DNA from: a virus
Length of the DNA: 64,000 nucleotides
IMG/VR virus record: IMGVR_UViG_3300042402_006309
Location: 1-64,000 of that record
Reading direction: 5' to 3' (one strand)
Part shown: positions 57,677-64,000 of the stretch, in pieces
Layout of the letters: each line of letters opens with the position of its first letter
Numbering within the stretch: position 1 is the first letter of the stretch
Translations under genes and position numbers: made by a program
The notes under the pieces: model-generated
Told to the model about the DNA's origin: nothing
What the model saw: the letters and a program-made list of their open reading frames with translations, nothing else
Database searches by the model: none

Positions 57677-58410
57677 GCACCACCAATGACATCATCCTCG
57701 AAGGAGCCAGCGGCGGGCGCGATGACAACCGCGTCTGTTCGTTCACCGTGCCGTATCTGGCAAAGAACATCGGCGAACTGCTCACTGTCGGCAGGGGAGC
57801 ATATCATGGACTCATGGAAACCGGCCGCGCGTGGCAGGCGATTGATGACGGCAGCGGTGGCTACATCGTCACCGTCCAATACAAGGGCTACACCGACGAC
57901 GAGGAACCCGATCCCGAGGAAACCGAACAATGGAGCCTCGACTTCGATTTCGCGGAAGAGCCCATCGAGTCGCATCCCAAGATCGCCGACATAAAGGCAA
58001 AGTATGGGGCCTATTACGAGGAGTCGGGCGGGCCGTTGCGGTTTTCCGAGACAATGCCAAAAGGTGCCAAATCATCGTCGGGCCTCGGCGGCAAGGGCAA
58101 GCTCAAGGCGGGCGACCGCAACCCGATGCACGGTGTTTCGACTTATGCCGTGATGACCGCCCGTGTCACCCGCGTCTGGTCGTCGCGCAACATCCCGGCC
58201 AACGCGGTCAACGACATCGGCCGGGTGTATGAAAACATCCCCGACGCACCCAACGGCATCAACAAGATCGACTTCGGCGACCGCAACTGGATGGCGATGC
58301 CGCCCAAGATCGCCCAGAACGGCGACGTGTGGCGCATTCAGAACGAATGGATGCTCTCGGCCGTCGGTGGCTGGGTCGAGGAAGTCTATGAAAAGGCCTC
58401 AAAACAATGA
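57673..58410 (+). CDS. Distal tail protein of unknown function
   Basis: 245 residues with ATGA overlap after the tape measure. DNRVCSFTVPYLAKNIGELL, then RAWQAIDDGSGGYIVTVQYKG and IDFGDRNWMAMPPKIAQNGD; beta-rich and acidic in the middle (EEPDPEETEQW). In lambda this place is taken by minor tail protein M, but no similarity is evident. It overlaps the next gene by four bases. Confidence 0.6.
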   Translation: MSTTNDIILEGASGGRDDNRVCSFTVPYLAKNIGELLTVGRGAYHGLMETGRAWQAIDDGSGGYIVTVQYKGYTDDEEPDPEETEQWSLDFDFAEEPIESHPKIADIKAKYGAYYEESGGPLRFSETMPKGAKSSSGLGGKGKLKAGDRNPMHGVSTYAVMTARVTRVWSSRNIPANAVNDIGRVYENIPDAPNGINKIDFGDRNWMAMPPKIAQNGDVWRIQNEWMLSAVGGWVEEVYEKASKQ

Positions 58411-59087
58411 CCGCGCGCGAACTCAAGGTGAGGAAGGGGGAAAAGGTGCGCGACGCATGGGAACGTCTCGTGCGCTGGGTCGAGTCGCTCAAGATCGTGC
58501 CCGACAAGGACATCGACGTGCGCGTCACACCCCACGGCACGATAGTTCGTGTGCGCCACGACCGGCTTTACCGGCATCCGTTCCGCGTGATGGTCGGCGG
58601 GCAGGAGGCCGTCATCACCGCAGGCACCGTGAATGGCATCGTGCCGGTGGTGAGTGAAAGCGGATCCAAGCGGCGCATCGACAACCGCGACAAGGACGGG
58701 GCACGCGAAACCGAAAAGGAAGCGCCACGGCTCAAGCTCGACCTCGGCAAGGCATCCAAAGACGGGCGGATCTTCATTTCGCTGCGGGTAAAGCCGTCCG
58801 TTTCCGCCGGCATCGCGGGCGTGATCACCAACAAGGCTGGCGAGGACACCAGCGAAGACATCGGGATCGTGCAAACCGACAGCGCCAAAGGACCGCTCGA
58901 CGGACACGGTTACTATCCACTGGCAATGCTCCATCTAACTAAAGACCGCAGCGGCGTGGAGCAGGTGTTCCAGATCGTCCATCACAACATCCGCTATGCA
59001 TTCCAAGAACGGAATCCAAGCGAGGGCGAGTTGAAGGAAAATCCTGAACTCAAGTCCGTCGGTCGCCACTTGTTTTTTCCGACATGA
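58407..59087 (+). CDS. Distal tail protein of unknown function
   Basis: 226 residues. ARELKVRKGEKVRDAWERL is a helical start; TAGTVNGIVPVVSESGSKRRI and KDGRIFISLRVKPSVSAGIAG are beta. GHGYYPLAMLHLTKDRSG near the end. Overlaps neighbours by four bases on both sides. Likely part of the tail tip, but the family is unknown. Confidence 0.6.
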   Translation: MTARELKVRKGEKVRDAWERLVRWVESLKIVPDKDIDVRVTPHGTIVRVRHDRLYRHPFRVMVGGQEAVITAGTVNGIVPVVSESGSKRRIDNRDKDGARETEKEAPRLKLDLGKASKDGRIFISLRVKPSVSAGIAGVITNKAGEDTSEDIGIVQTDSAKGPLDGHGYYPLAMLHLTKDRSGVEQVFQIVHHNIRYAFQERNPSEGELKENPELKSVGRHLFFPT

Positions 59088-60157
59088 AACCCGTCACGAA
59101 AACCAAACTGCCGGTGCTGCGCCATCAGACGTGGAACGCAATGATTGATGAAATCACGCGGAGGCTGCCGATCAAGTTTGTGCGCATGGGCCAGAAGTGG
59201 GCGCATCCGTGGAGCATTGTTCCCTCATGGGACATGGAGCGGGAAGCATGGCTGCTGCGGATCAAACCCGGCTTCATCAACGGGCTGGATGCAGAGATCG
59301 ACCTGCCCGCTGAGATCGCGCCGACAAGATCGTTAGATCGAATCAAGGACACCAGCGGCAAAAAACCCGAAGGAAAGGAAAGCGTGACAGCACGTCTCAC
59401 TGAATTCCCCGACATCCCGGTGGGCAACAACACGCGCCTCATCGGCAAAGGAGCAAATGCCGAATCGTTTTCCGTGACGCCCGACGGCATGCCCGTGTTT
59501 CAGTTCGAGGCCGTGCCGGAAATGTTCCTCACCATGGGCGTGAAGCCGGAATCCGCCAACTTCATCGGCAACCTCAACACGGGCATCCAGATCGTCGAAA
59601 CGCCCGACGATGATCCAGGCGAGGCATCCATCCTGCGGGCGTGCGACGTGGCGCTCTATCTCGACCGTCCCTCAGCCAAGCTCGACCTCATGCGCGGCGT
59701 GGGGGCACTCGATTCGTTCAACGCGGTGATGACCATCATCTACAACCGCAGCACTCCCGCCCGCGAACACCCGTGGCTCGACATCACGCCGAAATACCGC
59801 CCGCGGGTGGACATCGACCTTGGCGACTTCCTCCAGGAATCCACCGATCCCGAGTTCGACACGCTCAAGATCGGCACCGTCTATTTCCTCTCGCCGCCGG
59901 GTGCCTCGCCAGACGATCCCATGGACGAGACATGGAACGCGTTTCCGAAGCACGATCAGTTCTGGAACCTGGTCCATGCGCCGCAGCGCATCCATGATCC
60001 GACACCCATCGAACCGATCCGACTGCAAACGGGATTGGCGGGAGGTCTGGCAGACATGATCTTTGCGGACCTGCTCGCCATGAACAACGACGCGTTTCTT
60101 TCCGCCGCGCAAATCCTTCGCAATCGCAACCTCGCAGGAAGATTTTGGAGCTTATGA
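59084..60157 (+). CDS. Distal tail protein of unknown function
   Basis: 357 residues, beta-rich: WSIVPSWDMEREAWLLRIKPG, VGNNTRLIGKGANAESFS, LGDFLQESTDPEFDTLKIGTVY. It resembles hub or baseplate-like proteins in size and composition. Ends at the next start (ATGA). No family recognised. Confidence 0.6.
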   Translation: MKPVTKTKLPVLRHQTWNAMIDEITRRLPIKFVRMGQKWAHPWSIVPSWDMEREAWLLRIKPGFINGLDAEIDLPAEIAPTRSLDRIKDTSGKKPEGKESVTARLTEFPDIPVGNNTRLIGKGANAESFSVTPDGMPVFQFEAVPEMFLTMGVKPESANFIGNLNTGIQIVETPDDDPGEASILRACDVALYLDRPSAKLDLMRGVGALDSFNAVMTIIYNRSTPAREHPWLDITPKYRPRVDIDLGDFLQESTDPEFDTLKIGTVYFLSPPGASPDDPMDETWNAFPKHDQFWNLVHAPQRIHDPTPIEPIRLQTGLAGGLADMIFADLLAMNNDAFLSAAQILRNRNLAGRFWSL

Positions 60158-60321
60158 GTGAATCCACCGACAGCAAAGACGGCTACGGCCTCGACAAACA
60201 GGCGCGTCTGAATGCCAAGCGTCTCGGCAAGGACGAGGAGGAAGCATCGCAGGCGGCCCCGCTCGATCCGCCGTTCCCTTATCTAATGGTGGCATTCGAC
60301 GCGGAGTTTTTCGGGCTGTGA
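60154..60321 (+). CDS. Small protein between tail-tip genes
   Basis: 55 residues, charged (SKDGYGLDKQARLNAKRLGKD, EEEASQAAPLDPP) with a hydrophobic end (FPYLMVAFDAEFFGL). Starts within the previous gene's stop (ATGA) and stops just before the TTGACG motif of the next gene. Function unknown. Confidence 0.55.
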   Translation: MSESTDSKDGYGLDKQARLNAKRLGKDEEEASQAAPLDPPFPYLMVAFDAEFFGL

Positions 60322-60322
60322 G

Positions 60323-60328
60323 TTGACG
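60323..60328 (+). promoter_or_regulatory. TTGACA-like motif (TTGACG) upstream of the fibre gene
   Basis: AGTTGACGCG, TTGACG starting 22 bases before the ATG at 60345. Confidence 0.4.
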
Positions 60329-60344
60329 CGGGACTCAGGGCGAA

Positions 60345-63047
60345 ATGCAAGCCCTGGTCTTTGCCGACATCACCAACCGCAGATTGAGTTCCACCATCGG
60401 CGGCAGCGCCTTGAATCTGCCCGCGCTTGTCCAGGGGGATTCGGTGCGACTCGGCCTGCGGTTGACTGAAACCATCGAAGGCGCAACCAGCGAAGTGCGC
60501 CGTGAGGTCGTTTATGCGCGGGCCTCGCTTGGATTTGTGGATGCACGGCCGACCGGTGGCTTCTTCGTCCTGCGCCTCGGCAATGGTCCCTACGTCGAGA
60601 ACGTGAACCAAACGCCGCCGATTTCCCATGATGCGAGCGCCGACACACTGAAATCCGCTCTGCTGGCCCTCAGTCTCGATCAACTTGCCGTGGCCAAGCA
60701 GGACGGTTCGTGGCTCATCAGCCGCAATGGCGAACAACTCTCACTCGGCGGCGCACCATTCCCGGGCCTCGCCTCCGAACTCAAGCCGCTGTCCTTTGTG
60801 CGCGTCCGCGAGCAGACGATCAACGGTTCCCGCCGATACGAGGTTCGGCTGATTCAGGCCCCTCTGGCATCGACCGCCTCGTTTGATTTGCTGGTGCCGC
60901 CTGCGCCATTGGTCACGCGTGTCCAGGAAGGCGGAAGTTCGGCCACCACCGTCTGGCCCGAAATCCAGTCCCTGCGCATCCAGCCGACGTTTGGTGGCAC
61001 CTATCAGATCCGGCGGGGCTACAAAAAGACCGGCGAGCTCTCGGTGGAGGATGGACCCGAGGAAATCCAGACCGCATTACAGGCGCTTGCCGACGAGGAT
61101 GGATCGTTCACGGTCACCAATCCCATCACCAACACCGCGCATATCACCTTTGGCGGTTCGATGGCCGGCATCCCCCAAGACCTATTGGAAATCGCCGTGT
61201 TCGCCGCACCCGAAGGCGACCCGACGATCACGCTCAACCTCAACACCGCCGAACTGGCCGCCGCGCTTCGTGCCTCGGATGACATCCGCCCGACGCTTGA
61301 AATCGAACTGACCGTCCGCGACGAAAACGACCCGGCCAAGCTGCATGTGCTCACGCCATTCCGCTCGCCAATCACAGTGGTCCGCGAGTTGAACTGGGAG
61401 GGACTCGAAACCGCAGCTAACATCGACTGGCTGCGCCCGCCCTACGGCAGAAGTTATGTCCCGTTCACTCCCGACCAGATCATCACCGGCTCGCAGCATC
61501 ATGTCAGCGTGATCGGCGACGGCGGCAATCAGGAGTTCACGATTTCACACAACCTCGGCACCCGCGACCTGCATGTCACGCTGCGCAACAACGGCGGCGA
61601 CCTGGCCATCATTCAACCAGAGTCCGTCACGCTCGACAGCGATGATGACCTCACCATCACGCTTGCCGATGTGGCCGACCTCAACGGCATCGTGGTCACG
61701 ATTTCCACCGCAGGCCCGGTGAGCGCGTTCCAAGAGCACGGACACACCATCGCTCAGATTGAGGGCTTGCAAACCGTGCTCGATGACCTCGGCGGACGTG
61801 TGGAAGGCCTCGAAGCCTTCATCCCTTCCTCGTCGTTCTCGGTGAGCAGCACCCAACAAACGATCATCGCCGCGTGGGAACTGCCTGAGATTTTTGAGGT
61901 GTTTCCAACACGCGCCAAGATCGAGGCCAAGGACGTTCCTTCGATCAAGCCCGCCGACCTGCCGCGTGAGGGTGGATTGCTGCCTGCCGTCTATACCGGC
62001 GACCTGATCCGCGACTATGTGGTGACGACCAACGAATTGTGGACCGGAACAAATCCTGAAGACTTCGGCCCGCTCAGGTATTGGAGTGACATTGACGGTT
62101 GGCATGTCTGGCACGGAGAACTCAACGGCTACGACGAAGTGACTGGCGACCTCATCTATGGCACCGTGCTGAGGAAAAGCCCGAACGCGAATGACAGCAG
62201 ATGGGTGCTCATCGTTCAGAGCGAGGGCGGTCCTTCCGTGCTCTACTTGGGGCCTTGGCAGGAACCGCTGCCGGATTCGCCGCCGATCACCGGATGGCCG
62301 CCATCGATGGCCTTGGCATACACGCCGCTGGCCTTTCCGGATTACAATGGCGAGCTGCCATCTTTATCGCAAGCCGGTGCCATCTACGGTCATTACAACA
62401 CCGCCGTCGATCTGATCCTGCCAGGATACCTCGGCCGCAGGTCCACCAAGCTCAAGGCACCCGCCACCTACACATACGACGGGCGCGGGTTCTATCAGGT
62501 GGGGCAGATGAACGAGAACGAGCTGGTGTTCTATCCGAAGGATTTCGAGCGCGAGCTGTTCCGCATCCACGTCAACGGCAAGCAGCTTCGACTCGGCAAG
62601 TCGCTGCGACTCGACTTTTCGTTTGTCGCGGCCGTCTTCAAATCCAACACGTCCGTCCAGTGGGGCGTGGTCATCGACATCGGCCTGCCATCGGCGAATC
62701 CCGCGAGTCCAAGCAACATCTATGATGTCACGTTCCTGCCGCCATCGCTCGATCACGCGTTCATGCTCACTGCGGTCCCGTCATCACATAACTTCGGCCT
62801 GCGTGTGACGAGGAAGCTGGTCGATGCCGTGGAAACCTTCGCGGTGGACCGTGTCATCTATGGGGCACTCGAAGCCAGTGGCTCGGCACTCAACAGCGCG
62901 AACTTCATCGTGCGTGGCCGACTGGTCCGCTTCGACACCGACAATCACCAGACTGATCCACGCGGCCTCGTCGCGTTTCACGGACTTAAAGCCACCCTCG
63001 TTGAAGGCGGTGACGAATCGGAATTCGGCAAAGCAACCATCCAATAA
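60345..63047 (+). CDS. Large tail-fibre or receptor-binding protein
   Basis: 900 residues of mainly beta structure. Two related repeats appear early: LGNGPYVENVNQTPPISHDA and TADTLKSALLALS-like helix, mirrored by EDGPEEIQTALQALADEDGS. A short coiled coil (HGHTIAQIEGLQTVLDDLGG) lies near residue 470. The C-terminal third (residues about 640-900) has a lectin-like beta domain with SQAGAIYGHYNTAVDLILPG and DRVIYGALEASGSALNS. The size, repeats and place after the tail-tip genes point to a fibre binding the host surface. No enzyme motif seen. Confidence 0.75.
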   Translation: MQALVFADITNRRLSSTIGGSALNLPALVQGDSVRLGLRLTETIEGATSEVRREVVYARASLGFVDARPTGGFFVLRLGNGPYVENVNQTPPISHDASADTLKSALLALSLDQLAVAKQDGSWLISRNGEQLSLGGAPFPGLASELKPLSFVRVREQTINGSRRYEVRLIQAPLASTASFDLLVPPAPLVTRVQEGGSSATTVWPEIQSLRIQPTFGGTYQIRRGYKKTGELSVEDGPEEIQTALQALADEDGSFTVTNPITNTAHITFGGSMAGIPQDLLEIAVFAAPEGDPTITLNLNTAELAAALRASDDIRPTLEIELTVRDENDPAKLHVLTPFRSPITVVRELNWEGLETAANIDWLRPPYGRSYVPFTPDQIITGSQHHVSVIGDGGNQEFTISHNLGTRDLHVTLRNNGGDLAIIQPESVTLDSDDDLTITLADVADLNGIVVTISTAGPVSAFQEHGHTIAQIEGLQTVLDDLGGRVEGLEAFIPSSSFSVSSTQQTIIAAWELPEIFEVFPTRAKIEAKDVPSIKPADLPREGGLLPAVYTGDLIRDYVVTTNELWTGTNPEDFGPLRYWSDIDGWHVWHGELNGYDEVTGDLIYGTVLRKSPNANDSRWVLIVQSEGGPSVLYLGPWQEPLPDSPPITGWPPSMALAYTPLAFPDYNGELPSLSQAGAIYGHYNTAVDLILPGYLGRRSTKLKAPATYTYDGRGFYQVGQMNENELVFYPKDFERELFRIHVNGKQLRLGKSLRLDFSFVAAVFKSNTSVQWGVVIDIGLPSANPASPSNIYDVTFLPPSLDHAFMLTAVPSSHNFGLRVTRKLVDAVETFAVDRVIYGALEASGSALNSANFIVRGRLVRFDTDNHQTDPRGLVAFHGLKATLVEGGDESEFGKATIQ

Positions 63048-63049
63048 CC

Positions 63050-63796
63050 ATGGCCATCCCTGTCATCAGCAACACGACCTCGATCCTCGGCTATCGCCGC
63101 AAACAGCCCTTCGCCTACCAGCCGTATGCGAGCGATGCGCCGACATCGTGGACCGCCACCGGACTGCCGCAGGGCGTCACCATCAATGCCGCCAGCGGCT
63201 TGATTTCCGGCGCTGCGGATGTAGCGGGCGTTTATGTGGTGAGCCTCAAGGCGACCAACGGGACGGGCAGCTCCGCCGCGCACCTGATTGCGATGGGCAT
63301 CGAGGACGCGGCAATGAACGACAGTATCGGCGTGGAGTTGAACGTGGATGCGCGCAGCGGCTATGTCGCGGCTTCAGGTCAATCGCAGACCGATCCCGAC
63401 CAGGCGATCCTCTTCGCCAAACGCGGCGATGTGGTCTTTCTCGACGTGGGCTTTTGGAAGGACGGCGTGTTGCAGGATTTGCCAATCGCCGATTTGAAAT
63501 TCCAGATGCGCGAGTTCGACGGCGAAACCGTGCTGGTGAGTTCAAGCGGCACCATCGAGGATCTCGGCGGCCCGGCTGATCCCCGCTACCGCATCGCGGT
63601 GAATTTCACTTCGGACGAACTCGCCGCCGCGCTTGGTGGATACGAGGGCGACTACCGCACCGGCTTTCTCGCCATTGCCGAAGTGCAATGGACGATCATG
63701 CACGCGTCGCCTGCCTATCCCGAAGCGGAACTGGCAACCCGCTCATCGCAAACCTTCCGCGTGTTCGTGCAGCGCGACCTCATCCCCAACACCTGA
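63050..63796 (+). CDS. Tail-associated protein with Ig-like N-terminal domain
   Basis: 248 residues. Residues about 10-85 follow the He_PIG/Ig-like pattern: PTSWTATGLPQGVTINAASGLISGAADVAGVY. The rest is beta-rich with DARSGYVAASGQSQTDPDQA and ends MHASPAYPEAELATRSSQTF. He_PIG domains are common in surface and phage-tail adhesins. It may be an accessory fibre or chaperone for the 900-residue protein. It starts two bases after that gene. Confidence 0.7.
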   Translation: MAIPVISNTTSILGYRRKQPFAYQPYASDAPTSWTATGLPQGVTINAASGLISGAADVAGVYVVSLKATNGTGSSAAHLIAMGIEDAAMNDSIGVELNVDARSGYVAASGQSQTDPDQAILFAKRGDVVFLDVGFWKDGVLQDLPIADLKFQMREFDGETVLVSSSGTIEDLGGPADPRYRIAVNFTSDELAAALGGYEGDYRTGFLAIAEVQWTIMHASPAYPEAELATRSSQTFRVFVQRDLIPNT

Positions 63797-63804
63797 TCTG
63801 ACTC

Positions 63805-64000
63805 ATGGAAGGCATCGGAATGATCTGGCCACTGGCCGCCGCATACGCCCGCAAAGGATGGGCGGTGCGCCGCGCCGGATGGGAAAATCCCTACATTGCG
63901 ACGGGAGCGGCTCTGGCATCCAACTCGCTGCGCTGGATTGTCTGGCAGAACGCACTCTTTCACACGATCTATCAGGAACGCGGTGACGATTACATCGGCA
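63805..64000 (+). CDS. Partial protein resembling DUF2829/Tad2, cut by the right edge
   Basis: 65 codons visible. MIWPLAAAYARKGWAVRRAGWENP matches the start of DUF2829 domains (helix, then G..V.R.GW), the family that includes Tad2, which sequesters the signalling molecule of Thoeris antiphage defence. The remainder (SLRWIVWQNALFHTIYQERGDDYIG) is compatible but the diagnostic end, usually a DW pair, lies beyond the window. Tail-end cargo genes are common places for anti-defence proteins. The call is tentative. Confidence 0.4.
   Translation, partial: MEGIGMIWPLAAAYARKGWAVRRAGWENPYIATGAALASNSLRWIVWQNALFHTIYQERGDDYIG

Noticed and set aside
25996-60328. Reading the TTGACA motifs as ordinary sigma-70 promoters
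   Set aside because: With normal spacing the -10 box would fall on the start codon and no TATAAT-like sequence is there.

Overview
The window looks like a high-GC Verrucomicrobiota chromosome (Luteolibacter/Haloferula-like is my guess) that runs into a lambda-type siphoprophage. The host assignment rests on large RHS proteins, PA14 and thrombospondin-type-3 (TSP3) secreted proteins, a PEP-CTERM-like sorting tail at 8.9 kb, and the scarcity of strong Shine-Dalgarno sites. No integrase or attachment site is visible, so the left phage border is only bracketed between about 16.4 and 26 kb, and the right border lies beyond 64 kb.

Region 1 (1-16.4 kb, mostly minus strand) is chromosomal surface-protein territory. 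Two RHS operons are present. The first reads PA14/TSP3 protein, helical-repeat protein, RHS protein (cut by the left edge). The second reads a secreted protein of unknown function, a TSP3 protein, an RHS protein with an N-terminal TPR region and a C39-like cysteine peptidase domain, and a small TPR protein that could be a cognate immunity protein. A lone PEP-CTERM protein lies between them.

Region 2 (16.8-26 kb, minus strand) is one tightly packed eight-gene operon: XRE repressor, ImmA/IrrE-type metallopeptidase, two proteins I do not recognise, a type III Mod methylase and Res nuclease-helicase, another unknown protein, and a free-standing ClpX-type zinc finger. The repressor/ImmA pair sits head-to-head with the phage replication genes across a region with palindromic TGTGTGAG sites. 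The operon therefore looks like a phage lysogeny switch carrying an extended type III restriction system as cargo. This is the best candidate for an undescribed system.

Region 3 (26-44 kb, plus strand with small minus-strand cassettes) holds early genes: Sak4-like ATPase, DUF2800-like nuclease, an SSB-like protein, an SF2 helicase, a primase-helicase, a probable origin (iterons plus three palindromes at 32.0-32.14 kb), a LmbU-like regulator, a tRNA-like element with an encoded CCA, a highly structured noncoding segment, a small endonuclease, an amidoligase, ATP-dependent DNA ligase, several small accessory proteins, a clamp-loader-like AAA protein, two ParB-domain proteins (one fused to a methyltransferase), a HAD-like protein and a CmoA-like methyltransferase.

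Region 4 (44.7-64 kb, plus strand) is the morphogenesis block: small and large (GpA-type) terminase, membrane protein, M15 endolysin, portal, S49 protease-scaffold fusion, major capsid protein, a zinc-ribbon cargo gene behind a strong terminator, head-tail and tail-tube proteins, a lambda-style G/GT pair with a GGGAAAG -1 frameshift site, tape measure, tail-tip proteins, a 900-residue fibre-like protein, and at the right edge a partial protein resembling DUF2829/Tad2. Ten phage genes share a TTGACA-like motif 19-24 nt before the start codon, which I cannot explain as an ordinary promoter.
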